Assembly: GCF_027706845.1 (NCBI RefSeq)
Contig: NZ_JAQGCZ010000004.1
Location: forward strand, 62,001-126,000
Direction of reading: 5' to 3'
Origin: Mycolicibacterium sp. BiH015
GTDB taxonomy: Bacteria; Actinomycetota; Actinomycetes; Mycobacteriales; Mycobacteriaceae
DNA: 64,000 bases
In this document: piece after piece, positions 45,464 through 53,626 of the stretch
How positions within the stretch are numbered: the first letter of the stretch is position 1
How the letters are laid out: every line of letters begins with the position of its first letter
Translations under genes and position numbers: made by a program
Notes under the pieces: model-generated
The model's input: only the letters and a program-made list of their open reading frames with translations
What the model was told of the DNA's origin: nothing
Database searches by the model: none

Positions 45464-46715
45464 CCAGGAAGTTGCCGAGGCGCTCGATCGCATTGGCGAG
45501 GTCCCGCGCCCAGGGCAGGGTCACGATGCGAAGGTGATCCGGTGTGGGCCAATTGAATCCGGTGCCTTGCGTGACGAGGATCTTCTCCTGCAGCAGCAGG
45601 TCGAGCACCAACTGCTCGTCATCGACGACGTCGTAGACCTCGGGATCCAGGCGGGGGAACGCATACAGGGCGCCCTCGGGCTTCACGCAGGACACCCCGG
45701 GAATCTCGTTGAGCTTCTCCCACGCGACATCACGCTGCTCGAGCAACCGGCCACCGGGCAGGACCAGGTCGTCGATGCTCTGGTGCCCGCCGAGAGCCAC
45801 CTGAATCGCGTGCTGGGCAGGAACGTTCGGGCACAACCGCATATTGGCGAGCAGGCTGATGCCCTCGATGAAGCTCGTGGCGTGCTCTTTGGGGCCGGTG
45901 ATGACGAGCCAGCCGGATCGGTAGCCGGCCACGCGGTAGGCCTTGGAGAGCCCGTTGAAGGTCAGTGTCAACAGGTCCGGCGCCAGTGAGGCCAGGGCAA
46001 TGTGCTTGGCATCGTCGTAGAGGATCTTGTCGTAGATCTCGTCGGCCAGCAGCAGCAGCTGATGCTTGCGCGCCAACTCGACGATTTGCGTGAGGTTTTC
46101 GCGGGTGTACACCGCGCCGGTCGGGTTGTTCGGGTTGATCACGACGATCGCCTTTGTGCGATCGGTGATCTTGGATTCCATGTCCGCGATATCGGGTTGC
46201 CAGCCCTGCGTCTCGTCACACAGGTAGTGCACGGGCGTGCCGCCGGCCAGCGACGTCGAGGCGGTCCACAGCGGATAGTCCGGCGCGGGGATCAGCACCT
46301 GGTCGCCGTTGTCCAGCAGCGCCTGCAGCGTCATCGTGATCAGCTCGGACACGCCGTTGCCGAGGAAGACGTCGTCGATGTCGAACCGAGGGAATCCGTC
46401 GACGAGTTCGTAACGGGTGAACACCGCACGCCGGGCGCTGACGATGCCCTTCGAATCCGAGTATCCCTGGGCGTACGGGAGCGCCGCGATGATGTCGCGC
46501 ATGATGACGTCGGGCGCCTCGAAGCCGAACGGGGCAGGATTGCCGATGTTGAGCTTGAGGATTCGGTGACCCTCGGCTTCCAACCGCGAGGCGTGCTCGT
46601 GTACGGGACCGCGGATCTCGTAGAGGACGTCCTGCAGCTTGCTGGACTGCGCGAATTCGCGCTGGCGCCCGTGCTGGCCACTGCTGGTGTGCCACGGCGC
46701 CTGGTGCGTGCTCAT
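45447..46715 (-). CDS. aspC: Pyridoxal-phosphate aminotransferase (AspC/AlaA type)
   Basis: A 422-residue fold-type I aminotransferase, the counterpart of Rv0337c. It has the N-terminal L-N-I-G-N-P-A-P-F-G-F segment, P-N-N-P-T-G-A-V, the D-E-I-Y-D motif, and the PLP lysine in F-N-G-L-S-K-A-Y-R-V-A-G-Y-R-S-G-W. It transfers amino groups among alanine, aspartate or glutamate and their 2-oxo acids. Sequence style is nearer to AlaA-type alanine aminotransferases than to E. coli AspC. It follows the nucleoside hydrolase-like and Fe-S reductase genes on the same chromosome block, as in M. tuberculosis. Confidence 0.93.
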   Translation of the reverse strand: MSTHQAPWHTSSGQHGRQREFAQSSKLQDVLYEIRGPVHEHASRLEAEGHRILKLNIGNPAPFGFEAPDVIMRDIIAALPYAQGYSDSKGIVSARRAVFTRYELVDGFPRFDIDDVFLGNGVSELITMTLQALLDNGDQVLIPAPDYPLWTASTSLAGGTPVHYLCDETQGWQPDIADMESKITDRTKAIVVINPNNPTGAVYTRENLTQIVELARKHQLLLLADEIYDKILYDDAKHIALASLAPDLLTLTFNGLSKAYRVAGYRSGWLVITGPKEHATSFIEGISLLANMRLCPNVPAQHAIQVALGGHQSIDDLVLPGGRLLEQRDVAWEKLNEIPGVSCVKPEGALYAFPRLDPEVYDVVDDEQLVLDLLLQEKILVTQGTGFNWPTPDHLRIVTLPWARDLANAIERLGNFLVSYRQ

Positions 46716-46769
46716 GACGAGAATTCTCCCACGATTGTCGAGGTGTTTTTTCGCCCCTGGTGACGACCG

Positions 46770-47774
46770 TTACGCATACGTCGCCGAAAGGTTCGTCAAT
46801 TCGACCCATCTGCGCTGAAAATCGGCGGGACTCAACACCGTTTCGAGGTGCCCGCCGACCGTCCGGAATCCGGTGGGATCGATCAGCGCGAGCGCCGCAG
46901 ACTGGTCCCAGAACAGCGAGCGTCCGCCGTAACCCGAGCGCTCCCAGGTGTCGAGAGCCCACGACTGCGGGTGGTTGAGCATGATCTGCTTGAGCGTGGA
47001 CGGAAGCCCGGCGGGTCCCAGCGCCTCCGCCATCGCCAGCGTCGGGCCGTAAACCGTTCCGACGCAACCGGCTTTGTTCGGCGTCAGGTCGCATTCGGTG
47101 TGCGGCACGTCGACGAAGCTCGCGTTCAGGTCCGAAAGTTGTTGGTGGAAGGCAGTTTCGCAGGCGGGCCGGTCGAAGCCGCAGTTGAAGGATTCGACGG
47201 CTTCGAGCTCGGGATCGCCCGCCGGAGAACGACCCTGAACGACAACCCTGCCGATCTTCGACCGGATCGCGGGACTGTAGCCGACGAACGAGGTGAGGGG
47301 CCCGATGACGAGGACGTCCACCTGAGGGCAACCGTCCACGGCGTCGAGAACCCGTTGCGCGAAGTCACCCGAGGGCGCGCTCGGGGTCAACGCAGTGGGC
47401 AAGAAGTTGTTCAGCCGTGACATCAGCCTGCGGAACACCGGTACGAAGTCCCCGAAGGTCGCCGCGACCTCTGCCTCGGACCGGCCGGGTCCTGCACCGA
47501 CGACAACAGGGACGGAGCGCTGCCCCGGCTCGGCCAGCAGTCGGCTGACCGCCGAGGCCCCCGGGCCTGGAAGCGTGAAACCCTCTGTCGTCACCACCGC
47601 CGCGACGTGGCGAGACCCGATGACCATCGGGATCGACATCATGTCGTCGATGTCGACATCGGTGTCGATGACGACACACGGAGCGGCCGGGGCGGCCCCG
47701 GCCGTGCCGCCCGAAAGCAGTACCGCCGCAACCAGAACCGGGGCGGCCAGCAACAGCTTCGGCAGGCGCGCCAC
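46770..47774 (-). CDS. Exported nucleoside hydrolase-like protein
   Basis: A 334-residue secreted protein with a signal peptide (M-A-R-L-P-K-L-L-L-A-A-P-V-L-V-A..., cleavage near AGA-A). It begins the mature domain with V-I-D-T-D-V-D-I-D-D-M-M, the Asp-rich calcium and ribose-binding motif of inosine-uridine nucleoside hydrolases. It also contains V-L-V-I-G-P-L-T-S-F, another family segment. Four Cys in the mature part suggest disulfides. It may hydrolyse external nucleosides for salvage. The start is GTG at 47774, 15 nt downstream of the Fe-S reductase gene, in the same operon orientation. Confidence 0.85.
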   Translation of the reverse strand: MARLPKLLLAAPVLVAAVLLSGGTAGAAPAAPCVVIDTDVDIDDMMSIPMVIGSRHVAAVVTTEGFTLPGPGASAVSRLLAEPGQRSVPVVVGAGPGRSEAEVAATFGDFVPVFRRLMSRLNNFLPTALTPSAPSGDFAQRVLDAVDGCPQVDVLVIGPLTSFVGYSPAIRSKIGRVVVQGRSPAGDPELEAVESFNCGFDRPACETAFHQQLSDLNASFVDVPHTECDLTPNKAGCVGTVYGPTLAMAEALGPAGLPSTLKQIMLNHPQSWALDTWERSGYGGRSLFWDQSAALALIDPTGFRTVGGHLETVLSPADFQRRWVELTNLSATYA

Positions 47775-47789
47775 GGCTGGTGGTTCGGG

Positions 47790-50700
47790 TTACTTCCGGC
47801 CGGGGCGACGGGCGCCCTTGGCGATGCCGAGGCCCTTCACCGGCGGTTCGTCGCCGACGATGCGAGCGTCACCGTTGCTCGTGCCGTTGGACGAGGATGC
47901 GGGTTCGGCTTCGGCTGCCGGTTCAGGTTCCGGCGCCGAATCGGGCTCCGATTCCGCCGCGGGCTGCGGTTCGGGCTTCGGCGCGGCGGGCGCGGCGGCC
48001 TTCTTGGCGCCGGGCCTGCGCGCGCCGGGCGCGATACCGAGGCCTTTGACCTCAGGTTCAGGCTTGGGCGCCTCATCGAGACCGCGGTCGGAATCAGCGG
48101 TGTCTTCCTTGGCTCCAGGCTCAGCCTTGTCGGGGTCGACGTTCGGCGGCTGCGTGACCGTCGACTCGCCCTCGTTCGGAGCAGCCTTGGGCGCCGCGGC
48201 CTTCTTCGCGCCGGGTCGGCGCGCCCCCGTCGCGATACCGAGGCCCTTGACCTCGGGCTCGGGCTTGGCAGGCGCTTCCGACGGAGCGGCCGAGGCAGCC
48301 GGAGCGGCGGCACTCTTCTTGGCTCCCGGGCGTTTGGCACCGCCTGCGATACCGAGACCCTTGACCTCGGGCTCGGCCTTCGCGGGGGCGTCGGCCGCGG
48401 GTGCCGCCTCAGCAGCGGGCGCCGCTTTCTTGGCTCCCGGACGCTTGGCGCCACCTGCGATGCCGAGACCCTTGGCGGGGGCCGCCGCAGGCTTGTCCGC
48501 CGGCTCGGCCGCCGCGGTCTTCTTGCCGGGCTTCTTCGCCCCGCCGGCCACTCCGAGCCCGGTGACGGGCTTGGTTTCCGTTGCAGTGGAAGCCTTGGCT
48601 TCGGCCGGCGCGGCCTCTGCTTCGACCTCTTCGACCGTGTCGGTCTCTTCGGCCTTCGCGGGGGCCTCGGCCGCGACCTTCGCCGCGCGCTCCTCGGCTT
48701 CCTTTGCGGCCGTGCCCTTTTCGGGCAGAGCGAACGAGCTCTTGTCGAGCGAACCGAGCAGCAGCTGAGCCACGTCGAGCACCTCGGGGGCCTTCTCCAG
48801 GCTGCGGGTTGACGTGACGTCGTCGACGCCGTCGGTCATCATCACGCGGCAGAACGGGCAGCCCGTCGCGATCGCCGAAGCGCCCGTGTCGACGGCTTCT
48901 TCGGACCGTTCGACGTTGACGCGCTTGCCGATGTGCTCTTCCATCCACATCCGCGCGCCACCGGCACCGCAGCACAGGCCGCGGTCGGCGTGGCGCGGCA
49001 TCTCGGTCAGCTTCGCGCCCGAGGCTCCGATCAGCTCACGCGGAGCGGAGTACTCCTTGTTGTGCCGGCCGAGGTAGCACGGGTCGTGGTAGGTGATGTC
49101 CATCCCGGACTCCGAAGCGGACTTGACCGGAATCAACTTCTTGTCGCGGACCAGCCGGTTCAGCAGCTGCGTGTGGTGCAGCACCGTGTAGTTGCCGCCG
49201 AGCTGCGGATATTCGCGGCCCAGGGTGTTGAAGCAGTGCGGGCAGGTGACGACGACCTTGCGGTCGACCCGCTCGACACCTTCGAACAGGTCGTTGAGCG
49301 TCTCGACGTTCTGTGAGGCGAGCTGCTGGAACAGGAACTCGTTGCCCGAGCGGCGGGCCGAGTCGCCGTTGCAGGTCTCGCCCTCGCCCAGGACGAGGTA
49401 CTTCACCCCGGCCGCGGCGAGCAGTTCGGCGACGGCCTTGGTGGTCTTCTTCGCACGGTCCTCGAACGCACCGGCGCAGCCGACCCAGAAGAGGTACTCG
49501 TAGCCCTCGAACGAATCGACGTCCTTACCGAAAACCGGCACGTCGAAGTCGACCTCGTCGATCCAGTTGGTGCGGTCCTTGGCGTTCTGGCCCCAAGGAT
49601 TGCCCTTGTTCTCCAAGTTCTTGTAGAGCACACCGAGTTCACCGGGGAACTCGGACTCCATCATCACCTGGTAGCGGCGCATGTCGACGATGTGGTCGAT
49701 GTGCTCGATGTCCACCGGGCACTGCTCGACGCAGGCACCACAGGTGGTGCAGGACCACAGCACGTCCGGGTCGATGACCCCGCCCTGCTCGAGCGTTCCG
49801 ACCAGCGGGCGCAGTGCCTGCTCGGGGCCGGAACCCATGATGCGCTCGAAGCCGGACTCGGGGACGTGCTCGTGCGAGTGCTCCTCGCTCTTCTTCTCGC
49901 CGCGCAGCTCCTCGCCGAGACCGCCTTCGGGGGTGTTCTCCAGCGGAGTTTCCTTGTCGCCGAGGATGTACGGCGCCTTCGCGAACATGTGGTCGCGCAG
50001 GTTCATGATCACGAGCTTGGGCGAGAGCGGCTTGCCGGTGTTCCACGCCGGGCACTGCGACTGACAACGCCCGCACTCGGTGCAGGTGGTCATGTCGAGG
50101 TAGCCCTTCCAGGTGAAGTCCTCGATCTTGCCGCGGCCGAGCACCGCGTCCTCGGCGGGATCTTCGAAGTCGACCAGCTCACCCTTCGACTCCACGGGGA
50201 GCAGCGGGCCCAGGCCGTTGGGCATGCGCTTGAAGGTCACGTTGATCGGTGCCAGACCGATGTGCAGGTGCTTGGAGTGCAGCACGATCAGCAGGAAGAC
50301 CAACATGATCGCGATGTGTGCGAGCAGCGCCAGTGTCTCGATCCACTCGTTGGCGGGCTCGCCGAGCGGGTGCAGGATGGCGCCCATGAGCTGCGAGAAG
50401 AACGCACCGTTGCCGTACGGCAGGGCTCCGGTGTTGACGGCAGCGCCGCGCACCAGCGCGTAGGTCCAGATGACGTTGAAGATCATGAACAGGATCAGCC
50501 AGGCGCCACCGGTGTGCGATCCGTAGAACCGGGAGTCGCGGCCGTGCTTCTTCGGCTCGCGGACGATGCGGATGATCGCGAAGGTGATGATGCCGAGCAG
50601 AACCGCGACGGCGAAGAAGTCCTGCAGGAAGCCCAGCGCGTCCCAGCGGCCGACGAGCGGGATGTGGAAGTCGTGGTCGACGAGCTGACCGAAGGCCTCG

Positions 50701-50975
50701 ACATAGACCGAGCCGAGGATGAAGAAACCCCACATCGTGAAGAAGTGCGCGATGCCCGGCACCGACCAGCGCAGCAGCCTGGTTTGCCCGAAGACCTCTT
50801 CGAATTGCGTGGTGATGCGTTTCTGGAGGTTGTCCTTGCGGTTGTTGCCCTCGCTCAACGGTTGCCCGGAGCGAATGAGCTTGGTCAGCCACAGCACGCG
50901 TTTGACGGCCAGTGCGCCGACGACGGCGATCATCAGGACCCCGACGACGATCCTGATCAGCATCTGCGTATCCAC
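47790..50975 (-). CDS. Membrane Fe-S reductase (Rv0338c type, HdrD-like) with repeated basic tail
   Basis: A 1061-residue protein. Five or so TMs lie in residues 1-260 (nitrate-reductase-gamma-like heme b domain). Two [4Fe-4S] motifs follow, C-T-E-C-G-R-C-Q-S-Q-C-P and C-T-T-C-G-A-C-V-E-Q-C-P. Two CCG cysteine-rich domains include C-P-H-C-F-N-T, G-L-C-C-G-A-G-G and T-G-C-P-F-C-R. This is the heterodisulfide-reductase D-like layout, moving electrons between the quinone pool and an unknown partner. The last 260 residues are an Ala/Pro/Glu/Lys tail with six copies of G-L-G-I-A-x-G-A-K/R-R-P-G. The start is GTG at 50975, preceded by GGAGG. Confidence 0.9.
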   Translation of the reverse strand: MDTQMLIRIVVGVLMIAVVGALAVKRVLWLTKLIRSGQPLSEGNNRKDNLQKRITTQFEEVFGQTRLLRWSVPGIAHFFTMWGFFILGSVYVEAFGQLVDHDFHIPLVGRWDALGFLQDFFAVAVLLGIITFAIIRIVREPKKHGRDSRFYGSHTGGAWLILFMIFNVIWTYALVRGAAVNTGALPYGNGAFFSQLMGAILHPLGEPANEWIETLALLAHIAIMLVFLLIVLHSKHLHIGLAPINVTFKRMPNGLGPLLPVESKGELVDFEDPAEDAVLGRGKIEDFTWKGYLDMTTCTECGRCQSQCPAWNTGKPLSPKLVIMNLRDHMFAKAPYILGDKETPLENTPEGGLGEELRGEKKSEEHSHEHVPESGFERIMGSGPEQALRPLVGTLEQGGVIDPDVLWSCTTCGACVEQCPVDIEHIDHIVDMRRYQVMMESEFPGELGVLYKNLENKGNPWGQNAKDRTNWIDEVDFDVPVFGKDVDSFEGYEYLFWVGCAGAFEDRAKKTTKAVAELLAAAGVKYLVLGEGETCNGDSARRSGNEFLFQQLASQNVETLNDLFEGVERVDRKVVVTCPHCFNTLGREYPQLGGNYTVLHHTQLLNRLVRDKKLIPVKSASESGMDITYHDPCYLGRHNKEYSAPRELIGASGAKLTEMPRHADRGLCCGAGGARMWMEEHIGKRVNVERSEEAVDTGASAIATGCPFCRVMMTDGVDDVTSTRSLEKAPEVLDVAQLLLGSLDKSSFALPEKGTAAKEAEERAAKVAAEAPAKAEETDTVEEVEAEAAPAEAKASTATETKPVTGLGVAGGAKKPGKKTAAAEPADKPAAAPAKGLGIAGGAKRPGAKKAAPAAEAAPAADAPAKAEPEVKGLGIAGGAKRPGAKKSAAAPAASAAPSEAPAKPEPEVKGLGIATGARRPGAKKAAAPKAAPNEGESTVTQPPNVDPDKAEPGAKEDTADSDRGLDEAPKPEPEVKGLGIAPGARRPGAKKAAAPAAPKPEPQPAAESEPDSAPEPEPAAEAEPASSSNGTSNGDARIVGDEPPVKGLGIAKGARRPGRK
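47793..48570 (-). repeat. Six GLGIAxGA(K/R)RPGxKK motif copies
   Basis: In the C-terminal tail of the Fe-S reductase, six copies of a 16-17-residue basic motif are separated by 25-60-residue Ala/Pro/Glu-rich spacers. The variable residue after GLGIA is G, G, G, T, P, K in order from the first copy; the first copy reads V-T-G-L-G-V-A-G-G-A-K-K-P-G-K-K. The final copy ends the protein. Confidence 0.85.
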
Positions 50976-51117
50976 GCGGGCCTCCGGATTTCTTGTTACC
51001 CGAGGGTAACTTAGTCGATGTTACTTGAGAGTAACTTAAGCGCGGTGCCTGCTCATAGTTACATCAGGCAGAGAATGAGCGCTACGAAGGCTGACCTAAC
51101 TAACTCGGTGAGACGAC

Positions 51118-53616
51118 TCAGGTCCCTGTCGAGGGCTCTAGTTGGGCGCGCAGCATCGACAGCATTTCCGACCTGGATTCCGCACCCAGCCGCCGCCGGA
51201 TCCGTGCCACGTGGTGCTCCACGGTCTTTGCCGAGATGAAGAGTTGGGAACCGATCTCGCGATACGGCATGCCCTGCAGAAGAAGCTCGGCGACCTCGCG
51301 CTCGCGATCGGACAGATGAGCCGCCCCGCGCTGTCCGACCGCGCGGGTCGACGGCGCCGCATCGGGACGTTCGGGCACGAGAGCCGCGAGTGTCGGTTCG
51401 GGCGCTGCGGCCGCCTGCTTGAGGTCGCGGGCGAGCTGCAGCATCGCCTGCGACACCCGCGGATCCGCCGTCTGCAGGGCGGCCTGACCCGCCAGCCGGG
51501 TCGCGTCCCAGGTGTGCCCGTACTGGGCGAGGCCCCGCGCCGCGAGCGTGACGTCGGCGACGTCGACGTGGTTGGCCAGCACCCGCAACCACGTCCGACC
51601 TGCCGTGGCCAGGGCTTTCGCGAACGAACTGCCGGCGGCTGCGGCCGTCAGCGCCTGGCCGTGCGGCGCGACGGCGTCGGGGGCGTTGGCGAGGATGCCG
51701 GCGTGCACGCCTGCCCAGTGCAGCGGCACCGCCCACAGCACCGGATCGCCCAGCGCAGTGAGTAGCCCAAACGCGCTGTCGAGGGAATGGCGCAGCTGAT
51801 CGACCTGCCGCAGCCGGGCCGCGGCGATCCACAGCTCGCCCAGCGGTAGGAGCCCGAACACGTCGAGCGAGGTCTCGGCCAGGACTTCCATCGCCGAATA
51901 CCAGTGTTTCTGCATGGCACCGCTGTCGCCCGCCCGGCGTGCGATACCCGTGTGCAACGCCGCCGCCCACAGGGCGTCCCGCCGGTGCAACTCGGCGGCG
52001 TCCTGCACCGGTGCCACCGCCGCGGCGGCGGTCAGCTGCCCGTCCTGCATGTGGGCCCACCCCAGGAGAAGACGGTGCCGGTGAGTGACGAAAATCGCAT
52101 CCACCCGGTCGGGGTGCCCGTCCGTCTGCACGGAGCGTCCGATCACGCTTCGTGCCCGTACAGGGTCGCCGCTGTGCAGCGCGGCGAGGGTGACCAGCGC
52201 GGCCGGTGTGTCAGGGAGGACTCCGCTGTAGACACCTTCGGCGGACAGCGATTGGCTCAGCCGCGTCACCGCCACCGGATAGGGCTGCTCCAGCGTCATC
52301 ACCAGACCCTCGGTGACGCTGCGGGCGGCCCGCGCGGCGGACGTCGGCGGTCCGGCGGGCCGGTCGTCGGCGGTGGCCCGGGCCGCGGCGGCATCTCCTG
52401 TGGCCAGCGCGGTGATCGTCGCAGCCGCAGAGACGACCGCATCGGAGCTCGGGCCGAGCCAGCGGAACAGGTCCGCGGCCTGGGCGGCGCCACCGTCGTG
52501 CAGCGCGATGCTCGACGCGATCCGCACGGCTGCGGCGCGCTCGTCGGGATCCTGCGAGGTGAGCAGGTCGTCGCAGAGCCGGCCGGCCGTTGCGCAGTCA
52601 CCCGTCAGTGCCAGTGCGTCCGCGAGTTGGGCACTCAGCGCTGTGGCGCCGGCGTCGGCGGCCGCGCGGTACAGACGCGCGGCACGAGCGGGTTGGCCGC
52701 GGGACTCGCCGGCCAGGTCGGTCAGCGCGACGGCGAGCCGATCGTCGCGCAGTCCGTGCTCGGCCAATCGGAGGGCGAGGTCGGCGGTCAGCGTCGAAAG
52801 CTCGAGCTGCGAATGCAGAACCGAGACTTCGATGTCGTGATGCCGTGCGGCACCGGTGATCTGGGCGATCCCGTCATGGGCGGTGCGCAGGAAGTACTGC
52901 GGATGGGACGGCTCGATCAGCGCGCTCGCGCGTGCCCTGTCGACCGCCGCGAGCGCGGCATCCGGCGGCATTCGCAACGCCGCGGCGACGTCGTCGGGCC
53001 CGAGGCTCGTGCTCAGCGATGTGACGAGCAGTGTGTCGAGAAGCTCTTCGTCCATGCGACGAAGCCGTTCGATCAGAGCGAATCGCGCGGCCTGCCGCAC
53101 CGCCGCCGCGCCGTCGGCGACCGCCGACAGCGCGGCGCTGAGCAGAAAAGGCAGGCCGCCCGTCGCGGCCGCGAGCACCCGCACCAACTCGGGTCCGACG
53201 GGAGTGCCGAGGATCGACGCCGCGGCGCGCGTGATCTCTGCCGGTGTCAGTGGTGAAAGTGTGACGGCGGGATTCTCGCGCTCCAGTGCCGTGACGAGCC
53301 GTCGCAGGCTGGGCCGGTGCGCGAGCGGTTGGGCGGCGACGATCACCGTCGCCGCCGGCTCGGCGACAAGCGTTGTGAGACGGTCGAGTTCGGCGTCGTC
53401 GAGCAGGTCGGCGTCGTCGATGACGACCGCAGACTCTGCCGAGGCGTCCGCGTGAGGGGTGACATGCCGGCCCGCCGATCGCAGCGATGCCCGCAGCGCT
53501 GAGAGCACTGTCGACTTGCCCGTGCCGACGCCGCCGGTCACGAGCAGCTTGGTCGGCGCGTGCGGGTCGGCGTCGACGGCCGCGAGCGCTTCACGGGCGG
53601 CCGGCACCACTTCCAT
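51118..53616 (-). CDS. iniR: STAND/LuxR regulator, probable activator of iniBAC (Rv0339c type)
   Basis: An 832-residue LAL-type regulator. Walker A is G-G-V-G-T-G-K-S-T near residue 30, Walker B is A-V-V-I-D-D-A-D-L-L. A long helical sensor and a C-terminal LuxR HTH follow (L-S-D-R-E-R-E-V-A-E-L-L; Y-R-E-I-G-S-Q-L-F-I-S-A-K-T-V-E-H-H-V). It holds the position of Rv0339c, which I recall being described as the iniBAC activator IniR, responsive to envelope stress. The symbol rests on that memory and on synteny. It starts 10 nt after the Hsp70-like gene, so the two are co-transcribed, divergent from the ini genes it should control. Confidence 0.85.
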   Translation of the reverse strand: MEVVPAAREALAAVDADPHAPTKLLVTGGVGTGKSTVLSALRASLRSAGRHVTPHADASAESAVVIDDADLLDDAELDRLTTLVAEPAATVIVAAQPLAHRPSLRRLVTALERENPAVTLSPLTPAEITRAAASILGTPVGPELVRVLAAATGGLPFLLSAALSAVADGAAAVRQAARFALIERLRRMDEELLDTLLVTSLSTSLGPDDVAAALRMPPDAALAAVDRARASALIEPSHPQYFLRTAHDGIAQITGAARHHDIEVSVLHSQLELSTLTADLALRLAEHGLRDDRLAVALTDLAGESRGQPARAARLYRAAADAGATALSAQLADALALTGDCATAGRLCDDLLTSQDPDERAAAVRIASSIALHDGGAAQAADLFRWLGPSSDAVVSAAATITALATGDAAAARATADDRPAGPPTSAARAARSVTEGLVMTLEQPYPVAVTRLSQSLSAEGVYSGVLPDTPAALVTLAALHSGDPVRARSVIGRSVQTDGHPDRVDAIFVTHRHRLLLGWAHMQDGQLTAAAAVAPVQDAAELHRRDALWAAALHTGIARRAGDSGAMQKHWYSAMEVLAETSLDVFGLLPLGELWIAAARLRQVDQLRHSLDSAFGLLTALGDPVLWAVPLHWAGVHAGILANAPDAVAPHGQALTAAAAGSSFAKALATAGRTWLRVLANHVDVADVTLAARGLAQYGHTWDATRLAGQAALQTADPRVSQAMLQLARDLKQAAAAPEPTLAALVPERPDAAPSTRAVGQRGAAHLSDREREVAELLLQGMPYREIGSQLFISAKTVEHHVARIRRRLGAESRSEMLSMLRAQLEPSTGT

Positions 53617-53626
53617 CGCGCGACAG

